A stretch of DNA of 64,000 nt from Thermocatellispora tengchongensis (GTDB lineage Bacteria; Actinomycetota; Actinomycetes; Streptosporangiales; Streptosporangiaceae): the NCBI RefSeq assembly GCF_014202315.1, contig NZ_JACHGN010000013.1:1-64000 (forward strand), in the 5' to 3' direction. The notes under the pieces were generated by a model. It was given only the letters and a program-made list of their open reading frames with translations. It was not told the DNA's origin and ran no database searches. Below are positions 36,201 to 61,129 of this stretch, piece by piece (the stretch's first letter is position 1; each line of letters opens with the position of its first letter). The position numbers and the translations under genes were made by a program.

Positions 36201-36766
36201 CGTACCCTCTGGGGCCGTTCACCGCCGACGGCAAGACGCTCGCCACCGCGAGCGGCAGGTTCCTCGACGTGACCACCGGCGAACCGGTCGGCCGCGGCTA
36301 CGACGACTCGTACTTCGGCGGCCCCGCCCTGAGCGGCACGGGCCTCATGGCGGTCGGCCAGGACGAGAGCGGACGCATCGCCCTGTGGAACGTCCACGGG
36401 CCGACGCCGGTCCGCCCCGCACTGCCCCGCGCCGCCGGGACGATCAGCACGATGACGTTCTCGCCCGACGGCGGCATGCTCGTCACCCTCACCCAGGACG
36501 GCACCATCCAGCTCTGGGACCCCGAGGCCGGCCGGCGCGTCGGCGGCTCCTTCAAGGTGAACAACGAGGCGAGGTACCTCGACTCGATGACGTTCAGCGC
36601 CGACGGCCGCACCCTGTACGTCGCGGCCGACGACATGCTCCACGAGATCCCCGTGGACCCGGATCGGGTGGCCGCGGCCGTGTGCGAACGCGCCGGGACC
36701 ACCCTGTCGCGGCAGCAGTGGGCTCGCTACCTGCCCGCCGTGCCCTACCGGCCCATCTGCCGGTAG
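33275..36766 (+). CDS. Membrane Ser/Thr protein kinase with beta-propeller (WD40-like) sensor
   Basis: This 1,163-residue protein starts with a PknB-type kinase domain (about 8-260): the glycine loop GRLGSGGQGVVYEA, VALKVL with the ATP-binding Lys, HRDLKPDN, DFG and GTPGYLAPEV. A middle region (about 290-455: EERELAAEVFLRF, RRILKVF, RLRTWVDADRDGL) resembles the winged-helix segment preceding WD40 repeats in nSTAND-type signalling proteins. A transmembrane helix follows at about 463-482, then a short coiled coil (EQRDIATAKQAAAEADRIRA) and a long C-terminal propeller with recurring FSPDGR/SxDG..L motifs. The kinase should be cytoplasmic and the propeller extracellular. Substrate and signal are unknown. 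It begins at GTG and lies just outside cluster A, without clear operon links. Confidence 0.9.
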   Translation: MEKLSPGDPQRIGDYWLAGRLGSGGQGVVYEAYDPRGRRVALKVLHEADAEGRGRFAKEAAAARRVATFCTARVLAADLEGRRPYIVSEYVPGPSLRQAVAAGRRFTGDDLHRLATAVATALTAIHDAGVIHRDLKPDNVLLGPDGPRVIDFGIARTRDMSLTTTGQVSGTPGYLAPEVLTGQRAGAPADVFAWGATMVFAATGGNPFEAENLGGVMHRVLSHQPDLGMLPPRLAPLVAGALHKDPAARPTARDLLLALVSGDRSDTGGLLAAGSRTARDITGPGSQDPALGTIAEDAYGALSPEERELAAEVFLRFVEVGEDGRESCRRVAYDELLDGRSENDAAAIRRILKVFSYVVVADGDSAHLSRPALLRAWPRLRTWVDADRDGLAVLGQITKAARHWDDNGRRDGDLLQGSRLEQALSWAATGRRHVTLARFERDFLRACTELTKKRARRRKLTTATLAVLLATALAASGMVLVQREEVAEQRDIATAKQAAAEADRIRAIDPTAAMLLSVAAWRVSSQPETRSSLTASLQQRETAVFRDPPVRGVASRALSRDGRTLVSVSEDGLNVYDVRTGRRTAGLARLGLDGDLAQNPVLSKSGRLVAVRTWRKLAVWDLASGRRLIHLDHPQGTDAPKDVLFGEHETTLVARYAGFLDFVLDVSTGAITRNEPETLSAVAHLLDPAGERLLLTGDRFEELSLPGLTRQRRYAACRDRPWLAAFSEDGRSLACVGEEGVAILDAATGRLRSDSFEETLEWSCDICGKDGARLRFDGRHLVAFAGRDLRVWRLADFGSVLSYRAEGELTDVGLDPGGTTLRYLMDDAVVTVDLAPRITSTPMEGPAVLSPDGRWAAVHDPWDQELRLLALPGRREIARFPITSESHLTATGFDRTGTRLLIAESPHRVRLIDLTTLQQLWTVPAPRENPPHTAVFSPDGRIIALLMGPPGQMGDSRVVVYDAATGRVLHDHRTATYPLGPFTADGKTLATASGRFLDVTTGEPVGRGYDDSYFGGPALSGTGLMAVGQDESGRIALWNVHGPTPVRPALPRAAGTISTMTFSPDGGMLVTLTQDGTIQLWDPEAGRRVGGSFKVNNEARYLDSMTFSADGRTLYVAADDMLHEIPVDPDRVAAAVCERAGTTLSRQQWARYLPAVPYRPICR

Positions 36767-36830
36767 CAGGACCGGTCGCTCCCCGCCCCGGACCAGATGC
36801 CCGCCTACCGCCCCCTCACCGCAGACGAGA

Positions 36831-37535
36831 TCACCAGGCGGGCCCCTGGGCGGCCTGCGCCACCTTGGCCACGCGGGCGGCCAGGCCGGCCAGGTCCGGG
36901 GCGATCTCCGGCACCACCGACGGATCATCGGGCCGCTCGTCCCGGCGGTTGATCCAGATCCGCGGGATGCCCAGCCGGGCGGCGGGAAGCATGTCGTGGT
37001 AGTAGCTCTGGGCCACGTGCACCCAGTGTCCGGCCTCGGGCCGGTGGGCGGCGCGGAAGCGCTCGAAGTGGGCGGGCGCGGGCTTGTAAGCGCCGGAGTC
37101 CTCGGCGGTCACCACCATGTCGAACGGCACGGCCAGCCGGCGCAGGGTCTCGGCCACGAGGTCACGGTCGCAGTTGGTCAGCAGCGCGAGGTTCCACCCC
37201 GCCTCGCGCAGCGCGCCCAGCTCGCCGGTCACCTCCGGGTAGACCCGCCAGTACGGGAGCGTGGCGGCCGGCACCGAGAGGTCGTCCGGGATCACATCGA
37301 CCCCCACCTCCCGGCACGCCCGGCCGAACGCCTCGGCCAGCACCCGCCGGTAGCGCATCCCCGGCGCCTCCTCCTGCACCCGGGGCTCGTGCCGCTCGTA
37401 GGCGCCAAGCAGCCGCTCCCCGTGGCCGGGGGCCACCAACTCCGCGCTGATCATGATGCCGTGCCGCCAGTCCACCAGCGTCCCGTAACAGTCGAAGGTC
37501 ACCCAACGCACCCGCGCCACGCCCGATTCCACCAT
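36831..37535 (-). CDS. HAD-superfamily hydrolase, haloacid dehalogenase type II-like
   Basis: This 234-residue HAD protein has motif I VTFDCYGTLVDW with the nucleophilic Asp, motif II in LALLTNCDRD, the conserved Lys in SGAYKPAPAHF, and a late acidic segment. The helical cap between motifs I and II matches the L-2-haloacid dehalogenase subgroup. Many such proteins are phosphatases or have unknown substrates. I use ATG 37535, five bases after AAGGAG. The GTG two codons upstream lies within that spacing. It converges with the kinase gene and has no evident tie to either PKS. Confidence 0.85.
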   Translation of the reverse strand: MVESGVARVRWVTFDCYGTLVDWRHGIMISAELVAPGHGERLLGAYERHEPRVQEEAPGMRYRRVLAEAFGRACREVGVDVIPDDLSVPAATLPYWRVYPEVTGELGALREAGWNLALLTNCDRDLVAETLRRLAVPFDMVVTAEDSGAYKPAPAHFERFRAAHRPEAGHWVHVAQSYYHDMLPAARLGIPRIWINRRDERPDDPSVVPEIAPDLAGLAARVAKVAQAAQGPAW

Positions 37536-37609
37536 GGCCACTCCTTACCCGCCGCCGCGCGATCCCACCGGGCGACCGGCACATCCGCGGACCGCCAGAA
37601 CCGGATATG

Positions 37610-37627
37610 CCCCGAGCAGACTCGGGG
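37610..37627 (-). terminator. Possible hairpin terminator of the toxin-like gene
   Basis: CCCCGAG and CTCGGGG form a 7-bp stem with a CAGA loop, 53-70 bases past the stop of the leftward gene ending at 37680 and before the HAD gene start. The short stem makes this tentative. Confidence 0.4.
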
Positions 37628-37679
37628 TGGCTCCCGATCACGCCCCATGCCCCGCCCTTGGCGAGGACTATCCACCCGG

Positions 37680-40070
37680 CTACGCCGAAACCATGGGCGA
37701 GTAGGTGTCGATGATGCCTTGAAGCATGTTCATGGCCTCACGCAGGTCGCTCTCCCGCTTGGCGCCGAAGTTGTAGTGGGTCCGGAAGTCGGCGTCCAGT
37801 TGTGCGAAGTATTCGGCCTGTGCGGGTTTCATGTCAGGGCAGTCGAAGCCGCCGCCCTTCGCATGACCACATCTCTCCCACCCGGCGATGTTGGCCCAGC
37901 CATGCATTTCTATCGTGTCGCGCTGCGGATATTCGCTTCCGTAGAGGTCGATGAAGTAGACGACCTTCTCGTCTGTGCACATCCCTCCGGAGCACTCGCT
38001 GTACGAGAAGTCGTAGATCTGGCTGGTTCTGCAGGCCATCCTGTGCTCGTACCGCGACGAGATGGTGTCAAGCTGGGTCTGCAGGTGTTGCAGGTAGTCC
38101 TTCGCCGTGTTCACCAGGCTTTCGGTCCGCGACGTTTTGAACGTCGTCGCGTTGTTGGACAGCAGGATGGCGGTCTGCAGGAAGAGGAGGTGGATCGAGA
38201 CGCCCTGAAGGAAGACCGGCAGGGCCATGATCTGGAACTCCGGTTCACAGGGGTACTTGCCGTACTGGAGATCGCTGATCGACTGCAGCAGCGGGTTGCT
38301 GGGATCGAGGGCGTGCTCGATGGTGTCCTTGATGTTCTGCAGCGTCTCGTCGTACTCCTGGCCCTGCTGGTAGTCGTAGTGGTTCGCGATGGCGTCCTGG
38401 GCCTGGTGCTTCATCCACGCGGTATAGGCCAGCAGACGCGTCATGTCCTGCTCGATGTTGTGTTGCGCGAGATCCTGCTTGACGATCTGGTCGATGACCG
38501 TGGGGAGATTGACCTGGGTCTCGGGGAACGCGACCTTCAAAATCGTGTTCAGCACCAGCGCGACGGCGCCTACCACCTGACCTTCGGGGCCGCAGGCCGC
38601 CATGATCGTGCTGAAGGTGCTGATGCACTCCTCGACCATGTCCACCGTCGCGCCCCCGACGCCGAAGGCTTCCACGGCGCTCAGGGAAGGTCTGGAGGTG
38701 GCGCGTGAGGCCGGGTGGGTCCAGACGTAGTCGCCGGTGTCGAGGTCGATGTGGGTCCCCTGCGCCACGACCGCCAACTCGCCCAGATCGGTGCGCCGGG
38801 AGTAGACCAGGGTGTGCGCATCGTTACCCTGCCAGGGATCGGCCAGGGCCGTCATCCCGTCCCGGATGATCCGCTCGCCGGGCAGCAACGGGAAAGCGCG
38901 TCGCCAGGCGGCGACAACCGCGTTTCTCTCCGCGCGCAGCCGCTCGCGGTTGTCCTCGGGCAGGCCGGCGATCCACTCCTCGGCCTGGTCGAGGTCGATC
39001 AGCGGTATCGGGCCGCAGCGGAGCTCCAGCGCCTCGCGGAGCCTGGTCGCGCTGTGGCGGTACACGCGGATGCCGTTGCGGCGGGCCTGCCCAAGGTACC
39101 TGCTGGCGTACAGGCGCGTCTCGGCGATGTCGGACCGCTCCGGAAAGTGCAGGCGCGGGCCCATGCGGGCAGGGCGCGTGTCCGCGATGATCTGGTGCAC
39201 CGCGAGCTCCACCACGTCCGCGGCGACCGTCCGCGGCAGCGGCCTCCCCTGGTACTCATACCGAGCGATGTGCTCGTACAGCGCTCTGGACCTGGGCGTT
39301 GCGGAGGGCGGGCGGAAAGCGTCGTACGCCTGGACGCAACTGGTCACGACCGCCGCCTTGTCATCGCCGCTCGCCCACTCGAAGGGCGTGGCCGGTTCCG
39401 CCGACAACGCCTTGATCTCGCTCAGCAGGAGCGCCTGGCACTGCAGCGACGGAGCGCGCCGATCGCACATGTCGGCCACGTGGGCCCAGACCTGCTCATC
39501 CGGCAGCGCCCACCACCGCTCAATCTGCTCCTTGACGTTCTGCCTCTGCTCTTCGGTCAGCTCGGAGGTCCCGCGAGTCCCGGAGCCGGGCCGGCGGGGA
39601 CGTCGGCCGTTCTTGAGCGCGTCCACATGCTCGTGCACCGCGACCACGGTCCCCGCGGCCGCGCTGAGCCTGAGAACCACAGGCAGCATCAGGGCCAGCC
39701 CTCTGACCCGGCTGATGAGGCGCCCCTTACGCCGTTGCAACGCGATGTCGTGAAGGCGCTGGCCGGCCCGTTGCCGCTCCAACCGCGCGAGCTCGTCGCC
39801 GGTGGGCCCGGTGAAGGTCTCGGCCAACGGTCCCAGAGGCTGGGCCGAGGCGTCCAGCAGGTCGAGCGCCAGCAGGTCCGCGGTCCGGGCGCGCACCGCG
39901 TCCACGAGCGGCGCGATGGCCTCGCGGATGGCGTCGATCTCCGGCTGGGAGCGCCGGTAGAACGAGGAAACGGTCCAATCCGTCTCCTCCCTGCTCTCTT
40001 TCTCGAACTGCGTCTCGGAGCAGCGCGTTTCTTTGTCGTCGATATCGGTTTTGGTTTCCACTTCGGGCAT
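37680..40070 (-). CDS. Putative pore-forming protein with a Cry delta-endotoxin domain I-like C-terminus
   Basis: This 796-residue protein has no signal peptide. The N-terminal part (about 1-430) is a charged helical region of unknown family with one hydrophobic segment (GLALMLPVVLRLSAAAGTVV, about 125-145). From about 465 it reads like the helical bundle of Bacillus Cry toxins. A hydrophobic pair of helices comes first, then INxxxQxxxLxxxxxxM-type helices. The stretch FQIMALPVFLQGVSIHLLFL closely resembles the Cry helix-5/6 pattern in which a P-x-(F/Y)-xQxxxxHLxLL core follows an F/Y-x-x-x-LP motif. A final YNFGAKRESDLREAMNML resembles helix 7. A Cys-rich insertion (five Cys) sits before the last helix, and Cry domains II and III are absent. 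The 3' half is clearly lower in GC than the neighbouring PKS genes, which suggests transfer. Start ATG 40070 has AAAGGCAGGGA upstream. Target and export route are unknown. Confidence 0.6.
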   Translation of the reverse strand: MPEVETKTDIDDKETRCSETQFEKESREETDWTVSSFYRRSQPEIDAIREAIAPLVDAVRARTADLLALDLLDASAQPLGPLAETFTGPTGDELARLERQRAGQRLHDIALQRRKGRLISRVRGLALMLPVVLRLSAAAGTVVAVHEHVDALKNGRRPRRPGSGTRGTSELTEEQRQNVKEQIERWWALPDEQVWAHVADMCDRRAPSLQCQALLLSEIKALSAEPATPFEWASGDDKAAVVTSCVQAYDAFRPPSATPRSRALYEHIARYEYQGRPLPRTVAADVVELAVHQIIADTRPARMGPRLHFPERSDIAETRLYASRYLGQARRNGIRVYRHSATRLREALELRCGPIPLIDLDQAEEWIAGLPEDNRERLRAERNAVVAAWRRAFPLLPGERIIRDGMTALADPWQGNDAHTLVYSRRTDLGELAVVAQGTHIDLDTGDYVWTHPASRATSRPSLSAVEAFGVGGATVDMVEECISTFSTIMAACGPEGQVVGAVALVLNTILKVAFPETQVNLPTVIDQIVKQDLAQHNIEQDMTRLLAYTAWMKHQAQDAIANHYDYQQGQEYDETLQNIKDTIEHALDPSNPLLQSISDLQYGKYPCEPEFQIMALPVFLQGVSIHLLFLQTAILLSNNATTFKTSRTESLVNTAKDYLQHLQTQLDTISSRYEHRMACRTSQIYDFSYSECSGGMCTDEKVVYFIDLYGSEYPQRDTIEMHGWANIAGWERCGHAKGGGFDCPDMKPAQAEYFAQLDADFRTHYNFGAKRESDLREAMNMLQGIIDTYSPMVSA

Positions 40071-40530
40071 GAAGTCCCTGCCTTTCGCGCGGCGGCGCGG
40101 GCTCGCTCGTCCGCCGGCATCGAAGTCTTTCCGACATGGGATGCTGGGAGGAGGGAAGCGGTCGTGGGCCCGTATCGCATCGCGCTGGTGCCACGATTCG
40201 CATGCAGACCGTGGCAGAACGCCCGGCGACCAGGGATTTTCCCGCCCTCTCACAAAGCGAAACTCCAGCGCGGCACGAAGGCGCGGTTCATGATTTCGCC
40301 GCGGCGCAGACCCGAACGTTCGACCTGTGCCGCACTGCCCTGTTCACCGCCACCCGGCTTGGCGCCCGGGCATGTCAGGCGGGCGCTGCTCCATCTGCGC
40401 CAAGGGATGGCGTCCCGAGCAGAGGGGAGCCACAAGGTGCCATGAACACCGAGGAGACCTGGGCCCGGTCCCCGACGCGCTCGACGCCCTGCTGCACCAG
40501 GCGAGAACTCACAGGAACGGGCTCGGACAC

Positions 40531-40800
40531 ATGGACTGGATCACCATTCCCATCACCGCCGAACTCCTGCGCGGCGCGCTCGACCTGGAGCGGACGGACG
40601 CGGTCTGCTGCCGCACCGGCTGCCCGCGTGGGCCCGCGCCCAGTGCGCCGACGGCGACCGGAGGCGACACCCTGACCATCGACATGACCACCGAGGCCAG
40701 TGAGCACCGGCCGAGTCCCGTGGGCACCTTCCGCTTCACCGACCTGCCCGGCGGCCTCTAGGACGTCGAGATCTGGCTGCCGCACAACGCGGGGGTCCAC
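40531..40800 (+). pseudogene. Decayed GDSL/SGNH esterase N-terminal fragment
   Basis: ATG at 40531 opens with MDWITIPITAELLRGALDLE, the N-terminus I associate with actinobacterial SGNH/GDSL hydrolases. The frame then shifts: reading continues sensibly only in another frame as GLLPHRLPAWARAQCADGD. A block is missing, and the original frame resumes with GDTLTIDMTTEASEHRP and GTFRFTDLPGG, meets a TAG, and reads through to DVEIWLPHN before similarity ends. One frameshift, one internal deletion, one stop and loss of the catalytic C-terminal domain make it non-functional. It is a scar of earlier genome content between the two PKS loci. Confidence 0.65.
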
Positions 40801-41062
40801 GGCACGCGCGGAGGTGCCGCGACGCGGCCACATCGGGCAGGGGGTGGCACGTCCGAACCGTCCGGACGACGCACTGCCCGCGTGATCGGCTCCGCGGCGG
40901 GCGGGGGCGGTTCGGCGTCCGATGCCTGGAAGGGGCGGCGGGGGAGATGACGGCGGTGCGCGCGGACAGGGCGGGCGGGGGCGGTGGCCGCCTCGGCGGT
41001 GGGGTTCCTGGGAGGGCGGGGAGCGCCCGGATCTTTCGCCGTGCAATCTCGCCGGTACGGGT

Positions 41063-41080
41063 GAGGGGTTGGCTAGGGGT
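41063..41080 (+). promoter_or_regulatory. Tandem GAGGGGT/TAGGGGT motif upstream of the locus B PKS
   Basis: GAGGGGT (41063) and TAGGGGT (41074) form a direct repeat with 11-base periodicity, about 170 bases before the PKS ATG. This is the same core found upstream of cluster A genes, which suggests a common regulator for both loci. Confidence 0.45.
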
Positions 41081-41247
41081 GTCCCGGCATCGGCGCCTGT
41101 CGTACGGTCGGGCCGCCCGCAGGCAGACGTGTGACCCGAGCAGCGCATCGAAGCCGGGTGCGGTCGGTCGATCGCCGGTTGTGTCTCCGCTGGGGAGGGA
41201 CACGGCCCGATCCGCAACGGCGCAGGTGCCACCCGTTAGGAGCCCTC

Positions 41248-59085
<17,838 letters not shown>

Positions 59086-59102
59086 CCGCGCCCCTACCAC
59101 CC

Positions 59103-59163
59103 TGAGCCCGAGCACCCACGAGCCCTACCACCACGAGCCCGAACACCATGAGCCCTACCACCA
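59103..59163 (+). repeat. 15-bp imperfect tandem repeats after the PKS stop
   Basis: Units of the type CGAGCCCTACCACCA, with T/C and AAC/TAC variants, recur about four times between the PKS stop and the terminator. There are no unique spacers, so it is a simple tandem array. No function is evident. Confidence 0.7.
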
Positions 59164-59168
59164 TGAGA

Positions 59169-59199
59169 ACGGGTGCCGGGAAATCCCCCCGGCACCCGT
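59169..59199. terminator. Bidirectional hairpin terminator
   Basis: ACGGGTGCCGGG and CCCGGCACCCGT form a perfect 12-bp stem with a 7-base loop. It lies between the convergent PKS (+) and the metallo-beta-lactamase-fold/CMD gene (-). Confidence 0.85.
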
Positions 59200-59219
59200 G
59201 AGCCGCTGCGGAGCCCGGA

Positions 59220-60668
59220 TCAGGGCCGGAGGCCGGGCCAGCCGCTGGGGAGCCGGATCGGCCCCACCCACGCCTCCACCGGCACTCGCCAGGCGTTCAA
59301 CTGGAACGACACCTTGTGGTACTCGCCGACGAGCGTGACCAGCTCGATGAGCTGCTGGGTCGTGAAGTGCGCGGCGAGGGCCGCCCAGGTCTCCTCGGTG
59401 ACCGCCGCGGTGGCGTTCAGTTCGTCCACCAGGCTCAGCACCGCGGCCTCGTGCGGCGCCCACGCGCCCTTGTCGATGTCGTGCGACAGCAGGTCGATCT
59501 CGGCCTCGGTCAGTCCCACGCCGAGCGCCACGTGCCGGTGGTGGCTCCACTGATAGACCGCGCCGCACCGCCACGCGCTGCGCAGGATGGTGAGCTCCCG
59601 ATCGCGCGGCGGCAGGACGCCGCTGACGACACCGCGGGCGATCGGCACCGTCTGCTCGTACAGATCGGGATGGCGGACCAGGGTCGTGTGGATGTTCGGC
59701 AGGTTGGCCCGGTGGAACTCGAAGATCGCCGAATCGCCGTCGGCGACGCCGAGCGCCATTCTGGTCCGGGCATCGCGCTCCCCGGGCGGGAGCGGGGCGA
59801 TGCGCGGTCGCGGCCGCAGGCCGGCGGCGATCTCCGCGGCCACGGTCTCCGACTCGCTCTCGGACATCGTGGCGCCCAGCTCGCGGTACCGGGTGGCGAC
59901 GGTGACCGCCAGGTTCTCCGGGTGCGCCCACTCCGACCAACCGCCGAGCGGGATGTCCACGGCGGCCTCCTCGACGGGCATGCCCCGCGCGAACCGCGCA
60001 TCCACCTCGGTGAGGAGGTGCTCCAGGTAGTCCCGGAAGTCGATCAGCCCGGCGTGGCCGGTCACCGGGCCGTGCCCGGGAACGACCACCGCGGGCCGCA
60101 ACGCGGCCAGCCGCTCGCACGCGGCGTGCCACGCCGGCAGGGAACCCGACCACGCGGCCGGATGGGTGCCCGCGCAGACCACGTCGCCGGTGATCAGTGT
60201 CCGATCCTCCGGCACCCAGACCACCGTGTTGCCGTCGGCGAAGGCCGGCCCCAGCTCCATCAGCTCGACGACGGTGCCCCCGGCCCGGAGTTCGACGCCG
60301 GTGCCGAAGCCGGCCGCCGGCAGCAGCGCCTCGGCTCCGGCCAGCTCCGCCGGCGGCGCCGGACGGCGGCGCAACTCCGCGGCGACCAGGTCGGAGACCA
60401 GGAACGCGGGTCCCGCCCCGTCCTCGGCGAGGCCCCGATGCCCCCATGTCCGGTACGACGCCGCGTCGGTCACCACGACCCGGCCGACCGAGGCTCCCGG
60501 AAGCACGGCGGTGAGGGCGGCGGCCAACCGGCGGGTCGACCACTCGTCCCGGGCCACGTTGACCAGCAGACTCTCCGTCGCGTTGGGCAGGAAAGCGTGG
60601 TTGCCGCCCTGCCGGCCGTCATCGCCGACGCCGGCCCAAACATGCCTGCTCACTTGGCTTGCTGTCAT
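59220..60668 (-). CDS. Fusion of a degenerate metallo-beta-lactamase-fold domain with an AhpD/CMD-like domain
   Basis: The 482-residue protein starts at ATG 60668, nine bases after AAAGGA. Residues about 8-245 follow the MBL-hydrolase plan (GNHAFLPN, LITGDVV, VVPGHGPV). Where these enzymes have the metal-binding THxHxDHTWGN, this one reads TDAASYRTWGH, so the motif I ligands are gone while TWG and the later Asp and His remain. Residues about 340-470 match the carboxymuconolactone decarboxylase family (PPRDRELTILRSAWRCGAVYQWSHH, GLTEAEIDLL, VLSLVDEL, LIELVTLVGEYHKV). Such domains are hydroperoxide reductases, decarboxylases or of unknown function, and this one has a single Cys in place of CxxC. 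It diverges from the regulator and converges with the PKS, so it may modify or detoxify the locus B product. Confidence 0.8.
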   Translation of the reverse strand: MTASQVSRHVWAGVGDDGRQGGNHAFLPNATESLLVNVARDEWSTRRLAAALTAVLPGASVGRVVVTDAASYRTWGHRGLAEDGAGPAFLVSDLVAAELRRRPAPPAELAGAEALLPAAGFGTGVELRAGGTVVELMELGPAFADGNTVVWVPEDRTLITGDVVCAGTHPAAWSGSLPAWHAACERLAALRPAVVVPGHGPVTGHAGLIDFRDYLEHLLTEVDARFARGMPVEEAAVDIPLGGWSEWAHPENLAVTVATRYRELGATMSESESETVAAEIAAGLRPRPRIAPLPPGERDARTRMALGVADGDSAIFEFHRANLPNIHTTLVRHPDLYEQTVPIARGVVSGVLPPRDRELTILRSAWRCGAVYQWSHHRHVALGVGLTEAEIDLLSHDIDKGAWAPHEAAVLSLVDELNATAAVTEETWAALAAHFTTQQLIELVTLVGEYHKVSFQLNAWRVPVEAWVGPIRLPSGWPGLRP

Positions 60669-61129
60669 TTGAGTGTCCTTTGCTGTTTTCCCGCCTTCGA
60701 CGATGTCGCATTGAGTGAAGGAAGGACAACCGGAGAACCTGAAATAGAGGTTGGACCGGGACAATCGATCGGCTTCCCCGAAACACCTGCGCCGTCCGGG
60801 ACGTAAAGCCTGCTGGAATGTCCTGGCGTGCGGTGCTTGCATGGTCAAGGAATTCGCCGTTCTCGGTGTCAACCGGAGAGCTGCTCGCCTGTTATAGGGA
60901 GGTCGCGCCGCATGTTCAACGACCTGAAACGCGAACTGTAGATGAACAAGCGCCAATACTTCCGGATCACCGTAGATCACCATGAATGGGGCGGCTTAAA
61001 TTGGGCCCCAGCGCCCTGCCCCCATCGCCCGCTGGAAGTCGTCGGTTCGCCCTGCTCGCGGCGCGCTGGAGAGTGGCGGGGCAACGGCCGGTCGATGACG
61101 AGTGCGACCTCGGGGAAGGAGCCAAGCGG
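60669..61129. promoter_or_regulatory. Divergent intergenic region before the LAL regulator
   Basis: This 461-base region is noticeably more AT-rich than the flanking genes and separates two divergent starts. It contains a short frame with a good ribosome-binding site at 60912. The TAGGGGT motif is absent here. Promoters for both genes are expected in it, but I cannot fix -10/-35 boxes with confidence. Confidence 0.5.
60912..60941 (+). CDS. Possible 9-codon leader peptide upstream of the regulator
   Basis: GGAGG lies about nine bases before an ATG that opens MFNDLKREL and stops at TAG. A second ATG frame begins immediately after that stop. The position, about 190 bases before the regulator start, would suit a leader peptide, but the peptide has no run of one amino acid that would indicate attenuation. 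Confidence 0.25.
   Translation: MFNDLKREL

Larger units (their letters stand above)
40071..41247. other. Largely non-coding spacer with gene debris
   Basis: Apart from the decayed esterase at 40531-40800 and the TAGGGGT motif near 41074, I see no supported gene here. Several open frames exist on both strands but lack ribosome-binding sites or recognisable motifs. The segment marks the junction between the toxin-like gene and locus B and probably contains the promoters of both. Confidence 0.6.

Noticed and set aside
40136-40675. Overlapping open frames before locus B as possible small genes
   Set aside because: None has a convincing ribosome-binding site or motif. The only recognisable similarity is the broken GDSL esterase, spread over more than one frame.
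59103-59163. Repeats after the locus B PKS as a CRISPR array
   Set aside because: The units are contiguous 15-base imperfect copies without spacers, and no cas genes are present.
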